Positions 1-6,528 of a DNA stretch of 10,648 nt are shown piece by piece. The stretch is from Chloroflexota bacterium (GTDB lineage: Bacteria; Chloroflexota; Limnocylindria; Limnocylindrales; CSP1-4). Made by a program: the position numbers and the translations under genes. The notes below the pieces were generated by a model. That model was not told where the DNA came from. It was given only the letters and a program-made list of their open reading frames with translations, and did not search any database. The DNA is taken from the NCBI GenBank assembly GCA_021790715.1, contig JAJYGK010000033.1, positions 1 through 10,648 on the forward strand, in the 5' to 3' direction. The stretch's first letter is position 1, and every line of letters starts with the position of its first letter.

Positions 1-45
1 GATCAGGGACATCAGCAGGAAGAGCAGCAGCGCGCGACGGCTCAT
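1..45 (-). CDS. N-terminus of a truncated membrane or exported protein (possibly EamA/DMT transporter)
   Basis: Only the first 15 codons are inside the window. They read MSRRALLLFLLMSLI, which is two arginines followed by an unbroken hydrophobic stretch, the pattern of a signal anchor or first membrane helix. The frame is open to the edge. A GGAGCGG sequence lies 7 bases before the ATG and could be the ribosome binding site. The gene is divergent from the menA-like gene, with 228 bases between the start codons. The opening resembles that of EamA-family (DMT superfamily) transporters, where the first helix often continues with a Trp-Gly-Ile-Pro stretch, but that part is outside the window, so the family is a guess. 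A signal peptide or another membrane protein is equally possible. That a gene starts here is more secure than its identity. Confidence 0.5.
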   Translation of the reverse strand, partial: MSRRALLLFLLMSLI

Positions 46-217
46 GCGACGGCCGCTCCGGCGCGAACGGATCGGGGCGCGCGGGAAGGTCGGAGGCGGC
101 GGGGCGCAGGCATCGACCACAGGCTACCGGGCGGCCGCTCGCCGCGCATGCCCGGCCCGGGCGAGGGAGGCTGTGGCGTGCGGGAGCTGCGCGTCGCGCG
201 GGCGCAGGCGCGCGCCG

Positions 218-231
218 GACCGGCGCCGGTC
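218..231. repeat. 14-bp perfect palindrome upstream of the menA-like promoter
   Basis: GACCGGCGCCGGTC equals its own reverse complement. It ends 5 bases before the proposed -35 of the menA-like gene, in the divergent intergenic region, where an operator would be plausible. In DNA this GC-rich, one or two palindromes of this length are expected by chance per 10 kb, so function is unproven. Confidence 0.3.
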
Positions 232-236
232 GGCAC

Positions 237-265
237 TTGCCGGATTCCGCGCGCTGGTGCAGCGT
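237..265 (+). promoter_or_regulatory. Putative promoter of the menA-like gene
   Basis: TTGCCG (237-242, four of six matches to TTGACA) and CAGCGT (260-265, close to TANNNT but with C first) are 17 bases apart, the optimal sigma-70 spacing. The -10 ends 8 bases before the GTG start at 274, so the transcript would begin at or almost at the start codon. Inferred by eye; the -10 is imperfect. Confidence 0.45.
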
Positions 266-273
266 GAGCAGAC

Positions 274-1185
274 GTGACGCAGACACGGGAACAGGTGCAG
301 CGATGGCCGGCATGGCACGCGTGGCTGCTGGCCGCGCGTCCCGCCACGCTGCCCGCCTCGGCCAGCGGCGTCGTGGTGGGGATCGGTGCCGCGCTGGCGG
401 GCGGCGCGCCCATCCGCCTCGTCGCCGCCCTGCTGTGTCTCGTCGTCGCCGTGCTGCTGCAGGTCGCGGCGAATTTCGCCAACGACCTGTCGGACTTCCG
501 CCGCGGCGCCGACCGGCCGGACAGGCTCGGCCCCACGCGGGTCGTCGCGGGTGGGCTGATCGGCGCCGGCGAGGTCGAGCGCGGCATCGCGGCGGTGCTG
601 GTCGCGGCGGGGCTGGTCGGCGTCGCGCTGGCCGTCATCGGCGGGCCGCTCATCCTCGTCGTCGGCGCGAGCGCCGTCGTCGCCACGCTCGCCTACACGG
701 GCGGTCCATGGCCCTACGGGTACCACGCCCTGGGGGAGCCGTTCGTCTTCGTCTACTTCGGGCTCGTCGCCGTCATCGGCACGGCGTACCTGCAGACCGG
801 CCGCGTGGAGGGCCTGTACGTCGTCGCCGCCCTGCCGGTCGGGACGCTGATCGCCGCGATCCTGGTCGTGAACAACCTGCGGGACATCGCCACCGACCGC
901 GCGGCCGGCAAGCGGACGCTGGCCGTGATCCTCGGTCCGACGGCGACCAGGATCGAACTGGCCGCGCTCGTGTCCGTGGCCTATCTCGTCCCGCCGGCCC
1001 TGGCGACCACGCGCGGCCCGGCGGTGCTGCTCCCACTGGTGACGCTGCCGCTGGCCGTGCCCGTCGCTCGGGCGGTCGCCCGCGACGTCGACCCGAGCCG
1101 CCTCAACCCGGTGCTGGGCGCGACGGCCCGGCTGACGCTGTTCTACTCGCTCGCCTTCGCCGCCGGGCTCGCCCTCTCGCGGTAG
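274..1185 (+). CDS. menA: 1,4-dihydroxy-2-naphthoate prenyltransferase (MenA-like, UbiA superfamily)
   Basis: A 303-aa integral membrane prenyltransferase, the usual length for MenA. It is expected to attach the polyprenyl tail to 1,4-dihydroxy-2-naphthoate, giving demethylmenaquinone. The family-typical ARPATLPAS opening is at residues 21-29. The first Asp-rich motif is at about 67-89 (NFANDLSD, then D80 and RLGPTR), and the second at about 200-221 (NNLRDIATD, then GKRTLAVILG). These two motifs hold Mg2+ and the prenyl diphosphate between helices. The segment from YTGGPWPYGY (141-150) through a Phe/Val-rich helix is also MenA-like. Hydrophobic segments fill the rest, with about eight to nine helices. 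The GTG start at 274 is chosen because a promoter-like -10 ends 8 bases before it; an in-frame GTG at 295 is the alternative. There is no Shine-Dalgarno sequence. No other men gene is adjacent, so the substrate is inferred from motifs. Another UbiA-family aromatic prenyltransferase is possible but less likely. Confidence 0.9.
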   Translation: MTQTREQVQRWPAWHAWLLAARPATLPASASGVVVGIGAALAGGAPIRLVAALLCLVVAVLLQVAANFANDLSDFRRGADRPDRLGPTRVVAGGLIGAGEVERGIAAVLVAAGLVGVALAVIGGPLILVVGASAVVATLAYTGGPWPYGYHALGEPFVFVYFGLVAVIGTAYLQTGRVEGLYVVAALPVGTLIAAILVVNNLRDIATDRAAGKRTLAVILGPTATRIELAALVSVAYLVPPALATTRGPAVLLPLVTLPLAVPVARAVARDVDPSRLNPVLGATARLTLFYSLAFAAGLALSR

Positions 1186-1222
1186 AAGACCCGATTCGAG
1201 GCGCCGCCCGGGGCCGCCGGCA

Positions 1223-1228
1223 TACGAT
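1223..1228 (+). promoter_or_regulatory. -10-like element of the lipoprotein gene
   Basis: TACGAT fits TANNNT and overlaps the ATG at 1227. If it is used, the mRNA would begin about 7 bases downstream, exactly at the in-frame GTG at 1236, making that the leaderless start. No good -35 was seen at 16-18 bases upstream. Confidence 0.4.
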
Positions 1229-2267
1229 GCGGCCCGTGAACGCGCGGAAGCTCGTGGCCTCCCTGGTCGCCGTCTCGCTGCTGGTCGCCGCCTGCGGCAC
1301 GACGGCCGTCCCGCCGAGCGGGGGGACGGCCGCCCCACCCGGGACGGCCTCCGCCGCGACGCCGTCGTCGCCCGCCCCGCCGGCCTCGGCGGTCGCCGGC
1401 ACGTCTCCTGCCGCCCCGCCCCTGGCCTCGCCGTCCCTCGGTGCCACGTCGGCGCCCGCAGCGACGACGTCCGCGGCCGGCGTCCCGGATTTCGCCCATG
1501 TCTACGTCATCGTGATGGAGAACCGCGGCTACGCGGACATCGTGGACAACCCCGCGGCGCCGTACCTGAACGGCCTCCTGCATCGCTACGCGAGCCTGAC
1601 GGACATGTTCGGCGAGACCCATCCCTCCGAGCCCAACTACATCGCGCTGTTCAGCGGCTCCACGCAGGGGGTCAGCTCCGACGGGGTGTACAACCTCGGC
1701 GCGCGCAACCTCGTCGACCAGCTGGCGGCCCACGGGCGCACCTGGCGCGTCTTCGCCCAGAACGTGCCGGGGGGCTGCTACACGGGATACGCTGCCTCGG
1801 GCGGCCCGGACGGGGCGGGCACGTACGCGCGCAAGCACGAGCCCGCCATCAGCTTCACCGACATCAGCGGCGATCCGGCGCGCTGCGCGAACATCACCGA
1901 CTTCGCCCACTTCAGCCCCGCCGCGGCCGACTTCGAGCTCATCATCCCGAACCTGTGCAACGACATGCACGACTGCTCGACGGCGACCGGCGACGCCTTC
2001 CTCGCCGCCTTCGTGCCGCGCATCGTCGACAGCGCCGCCTTCGCCGACAGCGTCCTCTTCATCACCTGGGACGAGGGCACCACGAACGCCTACGGGGGAG
2101 GAAGGATCGCCACGGCGGTCGTCAGCCCGCTCGTGAAGCCCGGGAGCGTCGACCCGCAGCTCCTGCACCACTACGCGATCCTGCGCACGATCGAGGACGC
2201 CTGGGGGCTCGGCTGCCTCGGGCAGAGCTGCACGTCGCCCTCCGTGGCGCGCCTGTTCGGGGGCTGA
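1227..2267 (+). CDS. Secreted lipoprotein phosphoesterase (acid phosphatase / phospholipase C family)
   Basis: A 346-aa exported protein. Residues 1-22 form a lipoprotein signal peptide (R7, K8, then a hydrophobic core) with lipobox VAAC and C23 as the lipidated residue. Residues 24-86 are an Ala/Pro/Ser/Thr linker that would hold the enzyme away from the membrane. The catalytic domain (about 88-346) shows phosphoesterase-family motifs: VIVMENRGY (94-102), HPSEPNYIALFSG (132-144), RKHEPA (202-207), IPNLCNDMHD (240-249) and TWDEG (280-284). In this family (PF04185, acid phosphatases and phospholipases C) such Glu, Asn, His and Asp residues bind the metal, and a Ser/Thr, perhaps S134, is the nucleophile. 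The likely role is hydrolysis of phosphomonoesters or phospholipids outside the cell; the substrate cannot be told. Six cysteines (184, 220, 244, 250, 330, 335) could form disulfides. The start may instead be the GTG at 1236, three codons later. The gene begins 41 bases after menA; the upstream continuation of its frame is a shadow of menA. Confidence 0.85.
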   Translation: MRPVNARKLVASLVAVSLLVAACGTTAVPPSGGTAAPPGTASAATPSSPAPPASAVAGTSPAAPPLASPSLGATSAPAATTSAAGVPDFAHVYVIVMENRGYADIVDNPAAPYLNGLLHRYASLTDMFGETHPSEPNYIALFSGSTQGVSSDGVYNLGARNLVDQLAAHGRTWRVFAQNVPGGCYTGYAASGGPDGAGTYARKHEPAISFTDISGDPARCANITDFAHFSPAAADFELIIPNLCNDMHDCSTATGDAFLAAFVPRIVDSAAFADSVLFITWDEGTTNAYGGGRIATAVVSPLVKPGSVDPQLLHHYAILRTIEDAWGLGCLGQSCTSPSVARLFGG

Positions 2268-2301
2268 ACGCCCGCCGGACGCCCTGCCCGCGACGCCCGC
2301 G

Positions 2302-2337
2302 GATCCCGGACCGGTGCACCGGCATGCGCCGGGGATC
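2302..2337. repeat. Nested inverted repeat between the lipoprotein and MFS genes
   Basis: An outer pair, GATCCCGG (2302-2309) and CCGGGGATC (2329-2337), pairs with one bulged G. Between the arms lies a perfect 12-bp palindrome, CCGGTGCACCGG (2311-2322). It starts 34 bases after the lipoprotein stop and ends 9 bases before the proposed -35 of the MFS gene. It could act as an RNA hairpin ending the upstream transcript (no T tract follows) or as an operator for the exporter. Confidence 0.35.
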
Positions 2338-2346
2338 GATTCGGCT

Positions 2347-2375
2347 CTGGCGCCGGTGGAGACGCCTGCTAGCGT
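2347..2375 (+). promoter_or_regulatory. Putative promoter of the MFS gene (extended -10)
   Basis: TGC directly precedes TAGCGT (2370-2375), forming an extended -10 of the TGnTANNNT type. CTGGCG (2347-2352) is a weak -35 at 17 bases. The -10 ends 10 bases before the ATG at 2386, predicting a leader of only about 2-4 bases. There is no Shine-Dalgarno sequence. The extended -10 makes this one of the better promoter calls in the window. Confidence 0.5.
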
Positions 2376-2385
2376 CCCGCCCGAG

Positions 2386-3591
2386 ATGGCCGCCACGCCC
2401 GTCGACCGCTCGTACCGAGCGTTGCTCGGCGTCCCGTCGCTCGGCCGCATCCTCGTCGGGATGACCGTCGCCCGCATCGGCGGGTCGATGTGGGCCGTGG
2501 CGATGGTGCTCTTCGCGCTCGCCCACTACGGCTCCCCGGCGATCGCCGGCGCGGTCGGGTTCGCGATGCTGTTCCCGGGCATCGTCGCCAGCCCCGTGGC
2601 GGGGGCGCTCCTCGATCGCTACGGCCGGATCCGCCTGGTCATCGTGGACTACCTCGTGGCCGGATCGGCTCTCGGCCTCATCGGGATCCTCGCGCTGGCC
2701 GACCGGCTGCCGCCCGTGCTGCTGGTGGCCATCGTCGCGGTGGCGTCGCTGACCGAGCCGCTGAGCGCCAGTGGCGTCCGCAGCGTCTTTCCCGTCATCG
2801 TGCCCGAGCACCTCTGGGAGCGGGCGAACGCGGCCGACTCGAATGCGTGGGTGGTCGCGACGCTGCTCGCGCCTCCGCTGGCGGCGGCCCTCGTCCAGGT
2901 GTGGGGTGGGCCGCCCACCCTCATCGCGATCGCCGCCGTGTTCGGTCTCGCCGCCGCGGCGATGTCGCGGGTGCCCGAACCCGGGATCGCGGAGCCGAGC
3001 GGCGGCCGGCTGCTGCTCGACGCGCGCGACGGGCTCCTCTACGTCTGGCACAACGCGACGCTGCGCAGCCTGGCGCTCTCGATCTCCGTCCTGAACCTCG
3101 GGTTCGGCATGATCGAGATCGCGATCCCGGTGATGGTCCTCGACCGGTTCCACCAGCCGCCGGCCGTGGTCGGCGCGGTCTGGGCGGTGATGGCCGTCGG
3201 CGGCATGGCCGCCACGCTGCTCGTCGGGCGCGTCGACACGCGCGGCATCGAGCGCGGGCTCATCGCCTGGCCGATGGCGGGCATGGCGGTCGCGCTCGCG
3301 CTGCCCGTGGTCTGGCCCGGGATCTGGACCGTGCTCCTCGCCGCGCTCCTGGTGGGCATGCTCAACGGGCCGGTCGACATCGCGCTCATGACCCTGCGGC
3401 AGCGCCGCACCGACCAGGCCTGGATGGGCCGGGCGTTCGCCGTCTCGATGGCGCTCAACGGACTCGGCGGCCCGTTCGGATCGCTGATCGGCGGGTGGCT
3501 CGTGGCGAGCTCGCTCGACGCGGCCCTGGCCTTCGGGGTCGCGGCCAGCGTCGCCGCCGCGCTCGCCGCCCTGCTGACGCTCGAGCGCTGA
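2386..3591 (+). CDS. MFS transporter, MFS_3 / EntS-like exporter
   Basis: A 401-aa inner-membrane protein whose length and roughly 12 hydrophobic segments fit a major facilitator superfamily transporter. The loop between helices 2 and 3 carries the MFS motif A variant GALLDRYGRIRL (73-84). The segment FPVIVPEHLWERANAADSN (135-153) matches the conserved region of the MFS_3 group, which includes EntS and macrolide/multidrug exporters. A longer cytoplasmic loop near the middle (about residues 195-225) separates the two halves. The expected role is proton-driven export of a small molecule; the substrate is unknown. The ATG at 2386 is chosen over in-frame starts upstream because it follows an extended -10 by 10 bases and the N-terminus then begins shortly before helix 1. 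It has its own promoter-like signal, so co-transcription with the lipoprotein gene 118 bases upstream is not required. Confidence 0.87.
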   Translation: MAATPVDRSYRALLGVPSLGRILVGMTVARIGGSMWAVAMVLFALAHYGSPAIAGAVGFAMLFPGIVASPVAGALLDRYGRIRLVIVDYLVAGSALGLIGILALADRLPPVLLVAIVAVASLTEPLSASGVRSVFPVIVPEHLWERANAADSNAWVVATLLAPPLAAALVQVWGGPPTLIAIAAVFGLAAAAMSRVPEPGIAEPSGGRLLLDARDGLLYVWHNATLRSLALSISVLNLGFGMIEIAIPVMVLDRFHQPPAVVGAVWAVMAVGGMAATLLVGRVDTRGIERGLIAWPMAGMAVALALPVVWPGIWTVLLAALLVGMLNGPVDIALMTLRQRRTDQAWMGRAFAVSMALNGLGGPFGSLIGGWLVASSLDAALAFGVAASVAAALAALLTLER

Positions 3592-3606
3592 CCGCGGCGT
3601 GCGAGT

Positions 3607-3624
3607 CGGCCGTGCAGGCGGCCG
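3607..3624 (+). terminator. Weak hairpin after the MFS gene
   Basis: CGGCCG (3607-3612) pairs with CGGCCG (3619-3624) around a 6-base loop, 15 bases after the MFS stop. There is no T tract, so it is at best a weak or factor-assisted terminator. It also overlaps the place where a -35 for the next gene would sit. Confidence 0.2.
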
Positions 3625-3634
3625 GTGGGGGCGC

Positions 3635-3640
3635 CACACT
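3635..3640 (+). promoter_or_regulatory. -10-like element of the diguanylate cyclase gene
   Basis: CACACT resembles TANNNT with the first T replaced by C, and ends 9 bases before the ATG at 3650. The -35 region is poor (GTGCAG at 17 bases). It is proposed mainly because its position matches the other genes of this window. Confidence 0.3.
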
Positions 3641-3649
3641 TGCGTGCCG

Positions 3650-5626
3650 ATGACACGCGCCCTTCCCCGGACCGACGCGCGCCTCCCCGAGCGGATCCTC
3701 CGCCTCGCCGGCCGTGCCCCCGGCTCCATCGTCCTGCGGGCCGGCGGCCTGGCGGCCGCCTACGTGTTCCTCGACCGGCTGGCGGCGCTGACCGACATCC
3801 TGGACGGGCGCACCGTCCCCGCCTGGCATCCCGCGGGCCTGGCACTGGCCGCGATGCTGCTCTGGGGGCCGGCGCTGTGGCCCGGCGTGCTCGTCGGCGC
3901 GCTCGTCGCGAACGTCGTGGTCGGGATACCGGCCGTTCCTGCCGCCCTCCTGGCCGTTGCGTCCACCGCCGGCCCCACGGCCGGCGTCGCACTCCTCCGC
4001 CGCGCCGGTCTCCGACCCCAGCTCGACCGGCTGATCGACGTTCCCCTCCTCGTGATCGCCGCCGTTGCCGCCGGGGCGATCGCTGCCACGGTCGGGCTTG
4101 CCGGGCTCGCCGCCGACGGGGTCACGGGCTCACGCCTGGTCCTCGACTGGTCCATCTGGACGATGGCGGATGCGGGCTCGACGTTCGTGATCGGCTCCGT
4201 CCTGCTTTCGTGGTTCAGCCGGCCGGTCGTCGACCAGATCCGGGACCGGCCGCTCGAGAGTGCCATCGCCCTGGTGAGCGCCGCGGCTGTCGCCGCCGTG
4301 CTGTTCTTCGACGTCTTCGACCTGCGCGCATCCGGCGAGGCCGTCGCGTTCCCGGTGATCCCCGTGCTCGTCTGGGTCGCCTTCCGCGTCGGCCCGCGGG
4401 GGACCGCGCTCGCCAGCATGGTCGTCGCGGTCTTCGCGGTCGCGGCCACCGACCGCGGTCTCGGCCCGTTCGTCGGGACGAGCCACGAGGCGAGCGTCTT
4501 CTACGTCGTGGTCTTCATGGGGCTCACCGCGGCGACCGCGGCGGCCGTGGCGGCGGCCACGAGCGAGCGGGACGGCGCCGCGCGGGCACTCGCGGCGGAA
4601 CGCCGCTCGCTGGCGGAGCGGGCGGCCATCCTGCGCCGGCTCGTCTCGTATTCGGGCCGGATCAGCGGCGTCCTGTCGGTCGAGGAACTGTACCCGCTGT
4701 GTGTCGCGGCGCTCGACGGCGTGATCTCCGCCGACCTGGTCGGCCTGACCGTGATCGAGCGGGCGTCGGGCGCGTACGTGGTGCGGGCGGAGAAGGGGAG
4801 CGCCGGGTCGGTGGGCCGCACCATCGAGCCGGGGACCGGGCCGGCCGGCCGCGCGATCAGGGACGGCCGGCTCGTGCGCATGTCGCCCTACCGGCGGCCC
4901 GACTTTCCGCCATCGATGCGCGACCTGAACGCGGCCGAGGAGTACGCCGACGCGGTCGGGGTGCCGCTCGTTCGCGAAGGCGCCGTCATCGGCTCGCTGA
5001 CCGTCGCGCGGATCGACCCAGCGACCCGGTTCAGCGACCTCGAGCTCGAGGCGCTCGCGCTGCTCGCGGACGAGATCACGCTCGCCACCGCGAACGCGCT
5101 GCTGCACGGGGACGTCGCCGAGCTCGCCATTCACGATCCCCTCACGGGCCTCCACAACCGACGCTACTTCGACGACGTGCTTCCGCAGCTGCTCGCGACG
5201 CGCGCCCGCCTCCCGGGCGAGCTGCCGCCCGTGTCGGCCATCCTGTTCGACCTCGACCACTTCGGCGAGTTCAACATGGCGCACGGCCACCAGGCCGGCG
5301 ACGAGGCACTGCGCGTGTTCGCCGCCGTGCTGCGGCGACGGCTGCGGGCCGCCGACCTCGTGGCGCGGTACGGCGGCGAGGAGTTCATCGCGATCCTGGT
5401 CGGGGCGAACCGTGCGGCGGCGATCACGGTCGCCGACGAGATCCGGCGCTCGCTCGCCCAGACCCCCGTGCACGACCTCGACGGCGTGCCGGCGAGCATC
5501 ACGGTCTCCGCGGGCTGCGCGACGCGGGCGGAGGCGGAGCTCGCGGGCGAGCAGCTCATCGCATCCGCCGACATCGCGCTCGTGATGGCGAAGCGGGCAG
5601 GCCGCAACCAGGTGGTCGGCGCCTGA
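3650..5626 (+). CDS. Membrane diguanylate cyclase: MASE1-GAF-GGDEF
   Basis: A 658-aa signalling protein expected to make cyclic di-GMP from two GTP. Residues about 25-300 are a multi-helix MASE1-type membrane sensor; the WHPAGLALAAMLLWG stretch (59-73) followed by WPGVLVGALVANVV (77-90), and WTMADAGS (170-177), are typical. A charged helical linker (about 305-332) joins it to a GAF domain (about 340-485). The GGDEF domain covers about 490-658, with DPLTGLHNRRYF (496-507), FDLDHF (533-538), GHQAGDEAL (546-554) and the active-site GGEEF (575-579). RAAD (566-569), five residues before GGEEF, is an intact inhibitory I-site, so product feedback is expected. Oddities: the usual FKxxND segment reads FGEFNM, so the Lys and the Asp after Asn are changed. 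No EAL domain follows. The signal sensed is unknown. The ATG at 3650 fits the -10-like element and leaves a short cytoplasmic N-terminus. The gene converges on the NmrA-like gene. Confidence 0.92.
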   Translation: MTRALPRTDARLPERILRLAGRAPGSIVLRAGGLAAAYVFLDRLAALTDILDGRTVPAWHPAGLALAAMLLWGPALWPGVLVGALVANVVVGIPAVPAALLAVASTAGPTAGVALLRRAGLRPQLDRLIDVPLLVIAAVAAGAIAATVGLAGLAADGVTGSRLVLDWSIWTMADAGSTFVIGSVLLSWFSRPVVDQIRDRPLESAIALVSAAAVAAVLFFDVFDLRASGEAVAFPVIPVLVWVAFRVGPRGTALASMVVAVFAVAATDRGLGPFVGTSHEASVFYVVVFMGLTAATAAAVAAATSERDGAARALAAERRSLAERAAILRRLVSYSGRISGVLSVEELYPLCVAALDGVISADLVGLTVIERASGAYVVRAEKGSAGSVGRTIEPGTGPAGRAIRDGRLVRMSPYRRPDFPPSMRDLNAAEEYADAVGVPLVREGAVIGSLTVARIDPATRFSDLELEALALLADEITLATANALLHGDVAELAIHDPLTGLHNRRYFDDVLPQLLATRARLPGELPPVSAILFDLDHFGEFNMAHGHQAGDEALRVFAAVLRRRLRAADLVARYGGEEFIAILVGANRAAAITVADEIRRSLAQTPVHDLDGVPASITVSAGCATRAEAELAGEQLIASADIALVMAKRAGRNQVVGA

Positions 5627-5631
5627 CCGCC

Positions 5632-5647
5632 GGGCCGCGTGCGGCCC
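5632..5647. terminator. Hairpin between convergent genes (possible bidirectional terminator)
   Basis: GGGCCGC (5632-5638) and GCGGCCC (5641-5647) are perfect complements separated by GT, giving a six-to-seven-pair GC stem with a tight loop. It starts 5 bases after the cyclase stop and lies 14 bases beyond the stop of the convergent NmrA-like gene. A smaller CACG-GT-CGTG hairpin (5649-5658) follows. There is no T tract on either strand, as is common in very GC-rich genomes. Confidence 0.5.
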
Positions 5648-5661
5648 TCACGGTCGTGCGA

Positions 5662-6528
5662 TCAGCGTGTCCCGACCGGGACGAGCGACTGCGCCCACTC
5701 GCGCACGGAGGTGAGGCGAACGCCGAACTCGGCCGCGAGCTCCTCCATGGGCAGGACACTCTCCGAGGCGTCCAGCATGCCGAGCATGCCCGCCATGAGG
5801 GGCGGCAGACCCGGCACCGGCTCGCCCGGCTGCACTCCGTGCTCGGCGATCGTCCGGCCGAGCAGCGACCCGAACACTCCGACGACGTCGTGCAGCGTCA
5901 GCGCCTCGGGGCCGCCGATCGCCAGCCGGCGCCCGATGGCTGCCGGATCGTCCACCGCGGCAACCGCGAAGGCGGCCACGTCCGCGCCGTGGACGAACGA
6001 GTGGCGACGCCGGCCGGATCCCACGTACCAGACGTCGCCCCCGGAGAGCGCCGGACCCGCGACGACGGCGGTCAGCCAGACGTCCATGAAGACGTCAGGC
6101 GCGAGGATCGTCCAGGCCAGGCCGCTGTCGCGGAGCCGCTGTTCGGTGACGGCCTTCGCCGCGACGAACGGCACCGGGCTGCGGGTGTCCGCCTCGAGCA
6201 TCGACGTGTAGACGACGTGCCGCACGCCGGCCGAACGCGCCGCCTCGAACAGGCTCCGGTAGCCGTCGAGCTCGACCGTCTCGACGGTGTCGGGCGCCGC
6301 CCGTCCGAGCGAGATGGCGGTCGTGACGAGCGTTTCGACGCCGCGGCACGCGGCCGCGAGGGACGCCGGATCCCTCAGGTCCCCCTGGGCGGCCTCCGCC
6401 CCGGCCTCCAGCAGCGGGCCGTACGCGGAGCCCGGGCGGACGAGGACCCGTACCTGGTGCCCGCGCCCCAGCAGCCCGCGGGCGATCCTGCCACCGACCG
6501 ACCCGGTGGCACCGACGACGAGGATCAT
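5662..6528 (-). CDS. NmrA-like NAD(P)-binding protein (atypical SDR)
   Basis: A 288-aa Rossmann-fold protein when started at the ATG at 6528. The N-terminus ILVVGATGSVGGRIA has the GxxGxxG dinucleotide motif (G6, G9, G12), and R31 after the second strand (VRVLVRPGS) suggests NADPH rather than NADH. GDLRDPASL (49-57), RHVVYTS (103-109) and the WTILAPDVFM stretch (139-148) match the NmrA/atypical-SDR pattern. FVAAKAVTEQ (121-130) has the Lys but no Tyr of a classical YxxxK pair, so it may be a redox sensor rather than an active dehydrogenase; the reaction is unknown. This start has the best ribosome binding signals in the window, AGGAGG 10 bases and GGAGG 4 bases upstream. However, the frame stays open for a further 75 codons to an ATG at 6753, so a 363-aa fusion is possible. 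It probably shares transcripts with the small reading frame before it. Confidence 0.85.
   Translation of the reverse strand: MILVVGATGSVGGRIARGLLGRGHQVRVLVRPGSAYGPLLEAGAEAAQGDLRDPASLAAACRGVETLVTTAISLGRAAPDTVETVELDGYRSLFEAARSAGVRHVVYTSMLEADTRSPVPFVAAKAVTEQRLRDSGLAWTILAPDVFMDVWLTAVVAGPALSGGDVWYVGSGRRRHSFVHGADVAAFAVAAVDDPAAIGRRLAIGGPEALTLHDVVGVFGSLLGRTIAEHGVQPGEPVPGLPPLMAGMLGMLDASESVLPMEELAAEFGVRLTSVREWAQSLVPVGTR

Noticed and set aside
42..686. Minus-strand 214-aa open frame near the left edge
   Set aside because: Ala/Pro/Ser/Thr-rich translation antisense to menA; the supported minus-strand gene here is in another frame, starting at 45.
237..1226. Plus-strand open frame continuing upstream of the lipoprotein gene through menA
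   Set aside because: Its translation is an Arg/Gly/Ala/Pro-rich shadow of menA, while the menA frame has all prenyltransferase motifs; the lipoprotein signal peptide marks the true start near 1227-1236.
1310..1490. Repeated GC-rich triplets as a possible DNA repeat element
   Set aside because: This is the codon-level result of the Ala/Pro/Ser/Thr linker in the lipoprotein; no exact repeated unit was found.
1143..2477. Minus-strand 444-aa open frame
   Set aside because: Low-complexity Arg/Gly/Ala/Val composition opposite the phosphoesterase, whose motifs are clear; long antisense frames are expected at this GC content.
2122..3729. Minus-strand 535-aa open frame
   Set aside because: Arg/Asp/His/Gly-rich translation with no domain, antisense to the MFS gene.
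4130..5473. Minus-strand 447-aa open frame
   Set aside because: Charged, repetitive shadow antisense to the diguanylate cyclase.
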